A stretch of DNA of 64,000 bases from an uncultured Bacteroidota bacterium (GTDB taxonomy: Bacteria; Bacteroidota; Bacteroidia; Bacteroidales; P3), in contig CACYSB010000012.1 in NCBI GenBank assembly GCA_902777005.1, positions 87,873 through 151,872 on the forward strand. The letters run 5' to 3'. Below are positions 27,630 to 36,442 of the stretch, one piece after another. The notes beneath the pieces are model-generated. The model saw only the letters and a list, made by a program, of their open reading frames with translations, did no database searches and was not told the DNA's origin. Every line of letters begins with the position of its first letter. The stretch's first letter is position 1. A program made the translations under genes and the position numbers.

Positions 27630-28301
27630 ATGAAATTGTTTTTAGTACCGACACCTGTTGGGAACCTCGGCGACATGACTTATCGTGGAGTCGAGGTTCT
27701 CCGCTCTGTCGACCTCATACTGGCCGAAGACACCCGCACCAGCCGCGTGCTGATGCAGCACTACGGCATCGAGACACCGCTGCAGAGCTACCACATCTTC
27801 AACGAGCACCAGACGGTGGCAGGCATCGTCGAGCGCCTGAAGGCCGGCACCACTATCGCCGTTATCACCGACGCCGGCACTCCCGGCATCAGCGACCCGG
27901 GATTCCTGCTGGTGCGCGAAGCCGTGAAGGAGGGCATCGAAGTGGAGTGTCTGCCAGGCGCAACAGCCTTCGTACCAGCACTCATCGACAGTGGCCTGCC
28001 GTGCGACCGTTTCGTCTTCCTCGGCTTCCTGCCACACAAGAAAGGGCGCCAGACGGCCATCAAAGCCCTCCCCGACGAGCAGCGCACCATGATTATCTAC
28101 GAGAGCCCCTACCGCCTCGTAAAGCTGCTGGAGGAGCTGCAGGAAGTGCTTGGTGCAGAACGTCAGGTCAGCGTCAGCCGCGAAATCAGCAAACTCCACG
28201 CCGAGACAGCACGCGGCACCATAGCAGAAGTTCTCGCCCACTTCGGCGCCAAAGAAGTCAAAGGCGAAATCGTCGTCATCCTCGCCGGCAAAACTGCGTA
28301 G
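27630..28301 (+). CDS. rsmI: 16S rRNA (cytidine-2'-O)-methyltransferase
   Basis: Methylates C1402 of 16S rRNA. The protein starts MKLFLVPTPVGNLGDMTYRG and has the family motifs LAEDTRTSRVLM, ITDAGTPGISDPGFLLVREA and FLGFLPHKKGRQT. Its 223 residues match the shorter version of the family, which lacks the C-terminal HTH extension. Confidence 0.95.
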   Translation: MKLFLVPTPVGNLGDMTYRGVEVLRSVDLILAEDTRTSRVLMQHYGIETPLQSYHIFNEHQTVAGIVERLKAGTTIAVITDAGTPGISDPGFLLVREAVKEGIEVECLPGATAFVPALIDSGLPCDRFVFLGFLPHKKGRQTAIKALPDEQRTMIIYESPYRLVKLLEELQEVLGAERQVSVSREISKLHAETARGTIAEVLAHFGAKEVKGEIVVILAGKTA

Positions 28302-28420
28302 CTTCGAGTAATTCGCTTTAAATTATAACCAGCGTAGCAATTCGTTTAATTAGTTCAATTCGCCGTTTAAGGAAAAACCTCAAACTGTAACCTGTAAACC
28401 GTAACCTGTAACCTTTACCC

Positions 28421-28876
28421 ATGCCAATAAAAGTCTTCGTCTTCCGCCTCGCCTGCGCACTCCTCGCCGGCATCATCATTGGCACCCAGCGTGAACTCAA
28501 ACAGCGTCAGGCCGGCCTGACCACCAATTCGCTCGTCGCCGTCGGAGCCTGTCTGTTCATCCTACTTAGCGAGAGCGTCATAATGCACGCCATAGCCAGT
28601 GGCGGCCCTGTCAACAACGATAACCTGCGCGTGCTGTCGCAGGTGGTGACGGGCATCGGATTCCTCGGCGCCGGTGTAATCATGAAAGACGGACTCACCA
28701 TCCACGGCCTCTCCTCGGCAGCCACCATCTGGTGCTCCGCAGCAGTGGGATGCATCTGCGGCTACGGCCTATGGCGCGAAGCCGGCATCGCTGTCTGCGT
28801 CATCATCCTCATCAACTGGGGCCTCAAGAGCATCGAGCCCTTCATAAAGAAATTATTCGGCAAAGGCGACGAATAA
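28421..28876 (+). CDS. MgtC/SapB family membrane protein
   Basis: A 151-residue membrane protein with the MgtC hallmarks RLACALLAGIIIGTQRE, AGLTTNSLVAVGACLFIL and VVTGIGFLGAGVIMKDG. The family is linked to Mg2+ homeostasis and ATP synthase control. The 120-bp gap before it contains short direct repeats of CTGTAACC (28383-28413), with no other signal. Confidence 0.9.
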   Translation: MPIKVFVFRLACALLAGIIIGTQRELKQRQAGLTTNSLVAVGACLFILLSESVIMHAIASGGPVNNDNLRVLSQVVTGIGFLGAGVIMKDGLTIHGLSSAATIWCSAAVGCICGYGLWREAGIAVCVIILINWGLKSIEPFIKKLFGKGDE

Positions 28877-28892
28877 AGCTGCCGCCTTATCT

Positions 28893-29225
28893 TTAGCCGG
28901 CAAGGCACCTCACCCAGCCGAAGGCCATAGCCTTCCTGGTGAGCCCCTCACGCTGTTCCAACAGGTAGGCCGACCGCTCAAATGGTATCTCGCGGTAGGC
29001 GCGGTCACTATCCCTGTACCGCAGCAACCCCACAAGCCTGAACAGTAGATACAGCACATAGAAAGGCACCACCAGCAGCGTGGCCTGCTGCCACAGGTGC
29101 ACCGTTTCGTGCCTCACCTCCCGCGGCGTCAGACGCCCGTCCCTATAGAAAATCACGGGGAACAGCGTGATGGCATGAAACCCCTTGGCTGGAAAGCATC
29201 TGGTATGTATCGTGATGGGCTTCAT
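28893..29225 (-). CDS. hypothetical membrane protein with HExxH motif
   Basis: A 110-residue protein. The segment REVRHETVHLWQQATLLVVP contains an HExxH-type motif (HETVH) running into a hydrophobic segment (FYVLYLLFRLVGLLRY) and then ERSAYLLEQREG. Related short Bacteroidota proteins keep this HExxH followed by a helix, suggesting a membrane metallopeptidase-like fold; activity is unproven. It overlaps the upstream 77-residue gene by four bases. Confidence 0.65.
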   Translation of the reverse strand: MKPITIHTRCFPAKGFHAITLFPVIFYRDGRLTPREVRHETVHLWQQATLLVVPFYVLYLLFRLVGLLRYRDSDRAYREIPFERSAYLLEQREGLTRKAMAFGWVRCLAG

Positions 29226-29455
29226 CTCTTCGAGTCACCGGCAATAAGAAGTATTATCCACGTCAGCAACGGCGAGACGAGCAGCGACAGCAGTATCCAC
29301 CCCAGCGGGTCGCGGTGCCGCCGCTTCGCCATCCTGCGGGTGATACCTATATATATCCAATAGACGAAGAACAATATCGCTGCAACAAGCAATATCCACA
29401 ATGGCAACTGCCACACCAGCGGGTCGACCACTATTTCAACAATATTCATCATCAC
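29222..29455 (-). CDS. small membrane protein
   Basis: A 77-residue protein with two hydrophobic segments (PLWILLVAAILFFVYWIYIG and GWILLSLLVSPLLTWIILLI) separated by a basic loop (TRRMAKRRHRDP). No family recognised. It lies at the left edge of the defence island, 108 bp from the vsr stop. Confidence 0.6.
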   Translation of the reverse strand: MMMNIVEIVVDPLVWQLPLWILLVAAILFFVYWIYIGITRRMAKRRHRDPLGWILLSLLVSPLLTWIILLIAGDSKR

Positions 29456-29563
29456 TCGTTATTTCATTTTGCAAGACCTTTCGCACATATCATCCAACGT
29501 ATCTTTAAATCATTTGTTTTTTTCTTCCGAAACGGCCAAAAGTTTTTTTGATTGCTCTTGTAC

Positions 29564-30187
29564 CTACCTGCCCTCGGCGGCCATAGGCAGCTGGCCCTCC
29601 TCTTCTATAGCGTAAGGTATTGGTTTGTGGCGGTAGAGCGACAGCATGTTCTCTTCGAGCAACAGTGCCACCTCTCGCATCGTGTGTTCCAGCTTCTTCG
29701 GCGTCAGCTGGCATTCCCACACCACAATCACCTGCCATCCGTTCTCCTGCAGCACGCGGTAGTTCTCCCTGTCGCGCTCCTGGTTGCGACGGATTTTGGC
29801 GACCCAGAACTCCCTGTTCGTCGTCGGAATCTTGCAGCAACTGGAGCTCTGTATATCTCTTTCGTTGTACTCCTGCTCGAGTCCTTCTCTCGCAAAATCT
29901 CGTAAATTATTTCCGCTTTGCGGTTCTTCTAACTTCTTACCTCTTACATCATACATCTGCGCAAAGCGCAGCTGGTGTCCATGCCAAAAACAGCCGTTGA
30001 CAAATATCGCCGTCCTGTACGGCCGCAACACGATATCCGGCTTCCCCGGCACACTCTTCACGTTCAGCCGATACCGATACCCATGCGCCCACAGCCACCG
30101 CCGCACCTTCAGCTCCGGTTTCGTTCCCGAGCCCTTGATATGCGACATGCACCTATGCCGCTGCTCCGGTGTCATCGTGTCGGTCAT
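29564..30187 (-). CDS. vsr: very short patch repair endonuclease Vsr, with an insertion
   Basis: Nicks DNA 5' of T in T:G mismatches produced by deamination of 5-methylcytosine, matching the three m5C methyltransferases upstream. The start MTDTMTPEQRHRCMSHIKGS and the core VPGKPDIVL (catalytic Asp51 equivalent) and IFVNGCFWHGH are typical, as is REFWVAKIRRNQERDRENYR. Between HGH and the CCKIPTTNREFW part there are about 45 extra residues (72-116) not found in ordinary Vsr. Upstream in-frame codons overlap the rhuM end and are ignored. Its first 48 bases are repeated exactly at 32225-32272. Confidence 0.9.
   Translation of the reverse strand: MTDTMTPEQRHRCMSHIKGSGTKPELKVRRWLWAHGYRYRLNVKSVPGKPDIVLRPYRTAIFVNGCFWHGHQLRFAQMYDVRGKKLEEPQSGNNLRDFAREGLEQEYNERDIQSSSCCKIPTTNREFWVAKIRRNQERDRENYRVLQENGWQVIVVWECQLTPKKLEHTMREVALLLEENMLSLYRHKPIPYAIEEEGQLPMAAEGR
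30140..30187. repeat. 48-bp direct repeat, copy at the vsr start
   Basis: Identical over 48 bp to 32225-32272. Both copies begin at the vsr ATG (read on minus). The two copies bracket the HAD-RhuM cassette. Confidence 0.95.
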
Positions 30188-30191
30188 GGAA

Positions 30192-31199
30192 CTACTTTTT
30201 GTCTCCGAGTTGTTGCCGCACAGCTTTGTCAAAGTCGGAGTCTATCTTTTGTGTACGGTTGAAGATATCGTACTCGGCGGAAGCTTTTTCTTCGGCCATG
30301 GTTTTAGAAACAGAGCCTTTGTTAGGGAGTATTTTGAAACGACGGAAATTCAGGAATTCGTTGACGCTGGCGGCGAACTGCTCCATGGTGAAAATGTTCT
30401 CGGTTTCCACCAGGTCCTCAATGTAATCGAAGAAACCCGTTACGGCACGCTCCAAACGACGTATCTGTTGTTCGTCGAGGTAGTTCTTGGCTATGGTGAC
30501 ATCCGATTTCAGGATGCGTCCGTCGGGTGAGTTTTTCCAAGTCGTCAGGCCCATATGTTCCTTGGTGCGATCGGCAGAGGTATAGATGATTTCCGCTGCT
30601 GTCCTACCGGTGATAGCGTAGTGGAACTTGTTCTGCACCATAGCGTAGAAGTCCTGTGTGACAGGTGATGACTTGTCATAGTCGATACTGCATTCGGCAA
30701 AGATATCGGTGATTTGCTGCCAGATGCGTCGTTCGCTGGCGCGGATGGAGCGAATACGTTCCAGCAACTCGCGGAAGTAGTCCTTGCCAAACACCGCCTC
30801 TCCTTGTTTCAGCCTATTGTCGTCCAAGACAAACCCCTTGCGGATATATTCATTCAACACCTTCGTCGCCCACTGACGGAAGTGCGTGGCTTTGGCGGAG
30901 TTTACACGATAGCCGACAGAGATGATGGCATCGAGGTTGTAGAAATCTACATTTTCTTTCACCTCTCCGCGGAAACCCCTATTCACGACTGTTTCCATTT
31001 TGGAAATAGTCGCATTTTTATTGAGTTCTCCGCTGTCGTAGATGTTTTGCAGGTGCTTGCTGATGGCAGGCACATTTACCCCGAACAGCTGTGCCATTGC
31101 CTTTTGTGTCAGCCAGATAGTCTCATCTCGCACTACTCCCTGCACACTCCCCTCATTATCAGGAAGATTATATAAGATGAATTGTATTTCGTTAGTCAT
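30192..31199 (-). CDS. rhuM: RhuM family protein
   Basis: A 335-residue protein with the RhuM layout: an N-terminal winged-helix-like segment (ETIWLTQKAMAQLFGVNVPA, SKHLQNIY), then VVNRGFRGEVKENVDFYNLD and ISVGYRVNSAKATHFRQWAT, and an RRLERAVTGFFDYIEDLVE helical part. RhuM genes are frequent accessory genes in restriction-modification and pathogenicity islands; the biochemical role is unknown. It ends four bases before vsr and follows the HAD gene by 104 bp. Both lie within the inserted cassette. Confidence 0.88.
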   Translation of the reverse strand: MTNEIQFILYNLPDNEGSVQGVVRDETIWLTQKAMAQLFGVNVPAISKHLQNIYDSGELNKNATISKMETVVNRGFRGEVKENVDFYNLDAIISVGYRVNSAKATHFRQWATKVLNEYIRKGFVLDDNRLKQGEAVFGKDYFRELLERIRSIRASERRIWQQITDIFAECSIDYDKSSPVTQDFYAMVQNKFHYAITGRTAAEIIYTSADRTKEHMGLTTWKNSPDGRILKSDVTIAKNYLDEQQIRRLERAVTGFFDYIEDLVETENIFTMEQFAASVNEFLNFRRFKILPNKGSVSKTMAEEKASAEYDIFNRTQKIDSDFDKAVRQQLGDKK

Positions 31200-31303
31200 T
31201 TCAAAATTGATTTCAGTATAGATATTTCATCAGATGTATTAACTATCATATTTTTCCATACTCGTGTCGCAACTTGTGAGTCATTGTTTCAGTCATGTGT
31301 CAC

Positions 31304-32161
31304 TTATTGTTTTGCTGCCCGTTTATGAGAGTCAAGCAGTTGCTGGAATTCGTAGTCGGTGCGTATTTTGTCAAGGATTCTTTGAACAGTGATATGTATC
31401 TCTTTCCCTTCAGCATAGTCAGCCTTGCATACGAAATTCACACGGTCTTCGTGGATGAGTTTCATTGCCGTTGCTTTCTTGCGTGGGGTTCCGTAGACGG
31501 CGATGGAGTGACCTCCGTGTTCTTTCACTACCTTCATGCAGGGGATATCCGTCTCGCCGTCGCCGAAATATATCATTCTCTCAAATGGGATTGGGCGTTC
31601 CTCCTTGGCCAGGTATTCGTTGATTTTCTTGTTGTCTCGTATTTCTTTGATGCCTTTGTTTATTTTGAAAAGGAACTGGGTCTTGGTGGTATAGTCGACA
31701 GCGACGGCAGGCCAGTAGGCTATACCGTCCACGTCGTAAAGGAACGAGCAGGCGTAGATATTCTCGAACCTTTTGGCAATCTTTGTCCCCTCAATCATCT
31801 CCCTTAATCCTGAGGAGTTGATATAGTGTTTGATGTTCAGCCCTTTTGATTTGCCATACTCGTTAATCAGCGCAAACCATTCCTCGACGCCTTTGAATAG
31901 CTCTATCTGAGCGCCAAACTTTTTGAATGATTTCCGTTTCAAGGAGATGTTGTTGGCCTTAGCCTCTTGCAGCATTAGATACATATAGCACAGAATCTCG
32001 TTGGCGTCGTTTTGCTCGGCCAATGCGCGGTTCTTCCTCCAAAACTCCTTAGAATCCTTGCCAATAGCCTGCACGAATCCAAACTCCTGCATGTTCCCCG
32101 GCGACAGTGTCCCGTCGAAATCATATACCAGCGCCACATCGATAGTTTTCTTTCTTGCCAT
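31304..32161 (-). CDS. HAD superfamily hydrolase
   Basis: A 285-residue protein starting MARKKTIDVALVYDFDGTLS, where DFDGT is the HAD nucleophile motif. Further motifs are INSSGLREMI (motif II) and FGDGETDIPCMKVVKEHGGH (motif IV, DxxxD type). A helical cap lies between motifs I and II, as in phosphoserine-phosphatase-like members. An in-frame TTG three codons earlier is less likely than the ATG at 32161. The substrate is unknown; HAD genes are often found beside RhuM in islands. Confidence 0.85.
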   Translation of the reverse strand: MARKKTIDVALVYDFDGTLSPGNMQEFGFVQAIGKDSKEFWRKNRALAEQNDANEILCYMYLMLQEAKANNISLKRKSFKKFGAQIELFKGVEEWFALINEYGKSKGLNIKHYINSSGLREMIEGTKIAKRFENIYACSFLYDVDGIAYWPAVAVDYTTKTQFLFKINKGIKEIRDNKKINEYLAKEERPIPFERMIYFGDGETDIPCMKVVKEHGGHSIAVYGTPRKKATAMKLIHEDRVNFVCKADYAEGKEIHITVQRILDKIRTDYEFQQLLDSHKRAAKQ

Positions 32162-32200
32162 ATGTCTCAAATTGTTATTGTGAGTTCTTTTTTGTTTTTA

Positions 32201-32272
32201 TTATGCTGTGTATTTTTGTGTCTCATGCGACATGCACCTATGCCGCTGCTCCGGTGTCATCGTGTCGGTCAT
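32201..32272 (-). pseudogene. truncated vsr 5' end (23 codons)
   Basis: Six bases after the R2 stop an ATG opens a frame identical to vsr for 16 codons (MTDTMTPEQRHRCMSH) and then diverges (ETQKYTA, stop). The 48 identical bases (32225-32272) are the scar left where the HAD-RhuM cassette separated R2 from vsr. Confidence 0.88.
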
Positions 32273-32277
32273 CGGAG

Positions 32278-34410
32278 TTATACCTCCCCGTTATACATCT
32301 TCATCGTATACTCGAACGATATCAGCTCACCGGGTTGCATCTTGGAACGGTAAATATCCACCACCGATTCACCAATAGGTATATAACGTCCCAAACGCAA
32401 CCTCAATGCAGGATTTCCCTCGACGGTTGTGAAACCAATCCTCACGACCTCATAATAGCCATCGATACCACCCGCCACCATCGGCAGGAAGTAACGAATA
32501 TCCATCAAATTCACAGCAGGTATACGCTCCATCACATACGATTTGGCTTCGTGATCTACAAACTGTTTGAAGTTGCTGTCTGTACGACGCACCAAACCCG
32601 TAAGGATATTCTTTTCTTCTGGCTTCTCTTTGATGAGAGCTGGCGTTTCCACGATTGCACGTTCTATCACCTCTCGCGGATTCTCACCCAAAGTACAATC
32701 CACTACATAGAAATGCTTGCGGAGTTCTTCCAACAGTTTCTCGTTGTTCTCTTCATCTTGCTTGTCCAAAGCCAACGAGTAGTAGCTGGTGTCGGCGTAA
32801 GGTGTGTACATCTTACCCAACACTTCTTGGAAGTGGGTCTTTATATAGTGCTTCCCATCCTCATTGGGGAGGGCTCTCATCGCATAGAATTGGTAGTTTG
32901 TCTGAAGCATCTTCTGTATCTCTTCGCGGAAAATACCCCTTACCTTCTTCTTCCAGCTGGCTTTCTTGAACTTGTTGTTCAATGCATAGAGCGACACCAC
33001 AAACAGGAAGTTGACGTCATAGTGGCATACCAACAGCGTATCTCTGTCGAACAATCGGTTGCTGAACTGGTCTGTTGTGAAATATTTGTTCTTTTTCTCC
33101 GTCAGCCGGATGGTGTCGCGATAGCTCAGGTCTTCCTCCATTGTGGCGCTGATAAAGAAATTCGGGATGATATTGTAGCCCTCCGTCACATCGTCGCGCA
33201 ACTTCGGCACCTCTCTGAATTGGTTCCAATCCTGTTTCCAGTCTTCGTCGTTCTCGTCGCCCCTCATAAATAGGTTCAGATTCCATTGAATCACGTTGCG
33301 GGCATAAGTGAATTGCTTGGCCACTGACTCGCGTCCCACTTGATTGTTGCGTTTGTAGTATTTCGAGTCACCTATATAGTAGATGGGCTTGTCTTCGTGG
33401 GTGGTCAACCCTTTGTAGGTGTAGATATGGTCGACCATCTTGCCGTCTTCCTGCTTCTTCAATCCGGCAGGCACCTCTCCCGTCTCGCCAATCAGTTCAT
33501 CGATGATGGCCTCAAACACGATGTTGAAGTTCTTCACCAGCAGGTAGTCCTTCTGCCCCATGTCGATGGCAACATTCTTGGCTCTGTCGAAGAAAGCATA
33601 GCAGAGGTTCCACAGTTGGAGGGCCTTGTCCGAGAAGTATTTATACTTGATCTGCTGTAAACGAATCTTGCCAAATCCGTTCAAGTAGTTTTGGAACTTG
33701 CGTCCTGTGATGAGCTCGTAATTGCAGTTCATCTTGACGGGGAATCCATAATGCTCGTTGATGTAGTTCAATATGGAAAAGAAAATGACCAACAGCTCTT
33801 CGTCGAAGTTGATCTGCCGCTTCTTGTTGACAGGGTTCACATAGATGACATTGTTGTCCTGCACAACGGCATTAGTCCGAGCTATCGTCCTTGTCCAGTT
33901 GATTTTGTTGAACCCCGAGTGCATGTTCTTGATGATGAACATGAAGAACTGCTGGTTGTCGTCGTTGAACTGTATCAGCGACAGCAGGATGTCGAGGAAG
34001 GTGTTGTTGCGTTGGCGACGGCCTTTGTTCACCTGCGCCATCTTGCGGTGGTAGACAATCGAGGTGTCGTTGCGCTTGTCATTGTAGAACACCACCACTG
34101 CGCGGTAGATCCAGACGGAGAAGTCGTAGATGAAGTTCTTCTGCTCCTTGGTCAGTGGTAAGTCCTCGTTGACACAGATGATGTCCTCAGGGCGGTACTG
34201 TCCGAACACCAGTTCTTGACCCTCTTTTACCTCCAACAGAACCTTTGGAAGAACAAAGACACAGTCATAAACGTCGGGGTGACTGTTGAAATAGTAACCC
34301 ACGTAGTTCACCGAGACGAAGCCTTCGATATCCTCCAGCGCATCAATGCCGTGGATAGTCTGCCTGACATCGTCGGCCCTGTATCTATATTCTTCTATCA
34401 GTATTCTCAT
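32278..34410 (-). CDS. LlaJI-like restriction subunit R2 (McrC-type nuclease)
   Basis: A 710-residue protein immediately downstream of the McrB-like gene. The segment YYIGDSKYYKRNN (Asp348-Ser-Lys350), preceded by E300 in NIVFEAIIDELIG, fits a PD-(D/E)xK nuclease core. Gene order M2-M1-R1-R2 with a McrB-type partner matches the LlaJI system, in which R2 carries the nuclease and R1 the NTPase. Family assignment rests on architecture and the nuclease motif. The stop lies six bases before the vsr remnant. Confidence 0.78.
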   Translation of the reverse strand: MRILIEEYRYRADDVRQTIHGIDALEDIEGFVSVNYVGYYFNSHPDVYDCVFVLPKVLLEVKEGQELVFGQYRPEDIICVNEDLPLTKEQKNFIYDFSVWIYRAVVVFYNDKRNDTSIVYHRKMAQVNKGRRQRNNTFLDILLSLIQFNDDNQQFFMFIIKNMHSGFNKINWTRTIARTNAVVQDNNVIYVNPVNKKRQINFDEELLVIFFSILNYINEHYGFPVKMNCNYELITGRKFQNYLNGFGKIRLQQIKYKYFSDKALQLWNLCYAFFDRAKNVAIDMGQKDYLLVKNFNIVFEAIIDELIGETGEVPAGLKKQEDGKMVDHIYTYKGLTTHEDKPIYYIGDSKYYKRNNQVGRESVAKQFTYARNVIQWNLNLFMRGDENDEDWKQDWNQFREVPKLRDDVTEGYNIIPNFFISATMEEDLSYRDTIRLTEKKNKYFTTDQFSNRLFDRDTLLVCHYDVNFLFVVSLYALNNKFKKASWKKKVRGIFREEIQKMLQTNYQFYAMRALPNEDGKHYIKTHFQEVLGKMYTPYADTSYYSLALDKQDEENNEKLLEELRKHFYVVDCTLGENPREVIERAIVETPALIKEKPEEKNILTGLVRRTDSNFKQFVDHEAKSYVMERIPAVNLMDIRYFLPMVAGGIDGYYEVVRIGFTTVEGNPALRLRLGRYIPIGESVVDIYRSKMQPGELISFEYTMKMYNGEV

Positions 34411-34413
34411 TGG

Positions 34414-36441
34414 TTAATTACGAATAATCATTCCTAATTGTAATATACTATTCAAATCCTCAAGGATTCTTACATATGTATATGTATTTGCCCCTCTGAG
34501 AAAATAGTAGTCACCCATCATATAATATGAATAGCCATAGTCTGTTTCCAATTCAGGATATTTCTCTTTTGATATTAGGGGCTTACCGCGTCTGCGATAT
34601 TTTAACCTGTCAGCCACAGAACATACTGTATCTATACCGATTTTCTCAATAGCATGCATGTATGCATCAAAAATACCAGATGTGGAATCTATAATTGTGC
34701 CATCAGGGAACTCTATTTCTTTCAAAGTTGTTTTCGAGTTGGTGGAGGTATTATTATTTTCCAAATCCTCAATCTCTATAGTTCCATCATCAGTATTTGA
34801 AAGTAGATAACCCACTCCCAGGTTCTTCAAGAAGAGCTCCACTTTGTCTTCTCTGACGATGGCTTTCCCGTTGGCATCCACATCGTAGAATTTATTGAAG
34901 GTCAGTTCCTCATCGCCGTCTTGGAAGATGTCGCTGGCGAAAGCTTGGTCTTTAAACACGTCGTTCCAAAGGTAGAACACCACCTTGCCAACGAATGTCT
35001 CAGCAGTTATCATGCCGTCCTCAGCCTTGCAGAAGAAATAGCCCAGTTTCTTATCTTCCGACTTGGTTTGCTCGTTGATTTCGTTATTAATTTTCTCTAC
35101 GAACTGCCACCAGTCGTAAAGGTTCTCTTTCACTTTGATTTTCCAACCGAGCGACACACCGTTTTCCCTTCCTTCGCAGATGGGCATGTATTTCCAATCC
35201 CAGCGGCGTTTGAAGGCGCTGTCAATGGGGAAGAGGCTTTGGTCGCTGGTGTTCATGGTGGCCCAGATGTAGAGGTTGTCGGGCAGCAGCAGCACCTCGC
35301 CCTTCAGTACCTGGCTCAGGATGTCCTTCTTGTAGATACTGTTGATGTAGTCGGCATTGGAGATGGTCTTGTCCTTGAAGGCCTTTGACAGTTGTTTCTT
35401 TATGTCCTTGTCGGCAGTGATGGGGTAGTCGGAAAATCCCTGTGCGTTGCGGTCGAGCAGTTGGAACAAGTCACCGAATATTTGTGCACAATTGCCACGG
35501 TTTATCTCCTCGATGATGAGGTATTGTTCCTTTGCCTTCTCGCCTTCGGCTGTGTCAGCGTATGCGTTCCATGCCTTGATATAGGCTTGAAGGAATGCTT
35601 GTTCCACAAAATCATAGACGATGCGGTTTTCCGTCACCTGTGCACCGTTTTCGATGATAATCTTGCCAGTCACGTCGCGCACGGGGATTTCAATAGAGGT
35701 GGGTTTATAGGCTCCCACAAATGTTGAGTAGTCGCTGTCGGGGTGGAACGTGGTGCGGATGACCTCTTTCCCTTCTGTGAGACGGTTTATCTCGAAGGAT
35801 TTGCCTGTGCCTGGGGCACCGTAGTATATCTGCTGGAGAGTTTTTGAATCCAGGCAAATATTGTCTTGGTCTTTTTCTTTCCCATTATCAAATGGTTCAA
35901 GTACGTTTGTCACCCACACATCAAAAACACCGCCGTCGGCCTTCTTTATATGTAAATCGGAGTAGCCCCCAGCAAAGTAATTTCTGATAGTGAATTTTGC
36001 AGTCTTTGATTCACCACCAAAGCTTTTATAAGTGACATCTTCCAAGAGACCATTGAAATAGAACCTATTATCAATTTCTCCATTCTTTTTTTCCACATCT
36101 TTCCTTGCATTCCAAACTTGCGTTCTAGCCTCAACCTTTTTCCCATCAATAGTGAAAAAGGCATCAAGGAATGCTAATTGGTCTAAAACAAAAGCCGATG
36201 AGAATGGAATTGTTTTATGAGTCGATGAATTGTCGTACTTTCTAGGTAATATAGAAGCGATGAATAGAATTGCCTTTTGTAAGTTTTCCTTATTAAACCT
36301 AACAGTTATCTGCTCACCTGCATCTTTGAACAACTCGTAATGTTCATTGTCCAAAAACAGATCTGTGTTCTTTGCATCACCCGCATTCAACGCCCTATAA
36401 CTGGCATTGGTATCATTGATGTGTTTAACAATTTCTTCCAT
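34414..36441 (-). CDS. LlaJI-like restriction subunit R1 (McrB-type AAA+ NTPase)
   Basis: A 675-residue protein. After an N-terminal target-recognition-like region of about 200 residues comes Walker A YYGAPGTGKSFEI (208-215), Walker B YLIIEEINRGNCAQ (307-312) and the McrB signature MNTSDQSLFPIDSAFKRRW (from 396). It is predicted to hydrolyse GTP and drive translocation for the R2 nuclease. An ATG at 36441 follows the methyltransferase stop by one base; a GTG at 36450 would overlap it. The C-terminal 90 residues, after an acidic-Asn linker, form a separate small domain I cannot name. Confidence 0.85.
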   Translation of the reverse strand: MEEIVKHINDTNASYRALNAGDAKNTDLFLDNEHYELFKDAGEQITVRFNKENLQKAILFIASILPRKYDNSSTHKTIPFSSAFVLDQLAFLDAFFTIDGKKVEARTQVWNARKDVEKKNGEIDNRFYFNGLLEDVTYKSFGGESKTAKFTIRNYFAGGYSDLHIKKADGGVFDVWVTNVLEPFDNGKEKDQDNICLDSKTLQQIYYGAPGTGKSFEINRLTEGKEVIRTTFHPDSDYSTFVGAYKPTSIEIPVRDVTGKIIIENGAQVTENRIVYDFVEQAFLQAYIKAWNAYADTAEGEKAKEQYLIIEEINRGNCAQIFGDLFQLLDRNAQGFSDYPITADKDIKKQLSKAFKDKTISNADYINSIYKKDILSQVLKGEVLLLPDNLYIWATMNTSDQSLFPIDSAFKRRWDWKYMPICEGRENGVSLGWKIKVKENLYDWWQFVEKINNEINEQTKSEDKKLGYFFCKAEDGMITAETFVGKVVFYLWNDVFKDQAFASDIFQDGDEELTFNKFYDVDANGKAIVREDKVELFLKNLGVGYLLSNTDDGTIEIEDLENNNTSTNSKTTLKEIEFPDGTIIDSTSGIFDAYMHAIEKIGIDTVCSVADRLKYRRRGKPLISKEKYPELETDYGYSYYMMGDYYFLRGANTYTYVRILEDLNSILQLGMIIRN

Positions 36442-36442
36442 A

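Noticed and set aside
29784..30530. Plus-strand frame of 248 codons across vsr and rhuM
   Set aside because: Antisense to two genes with clear motifs.
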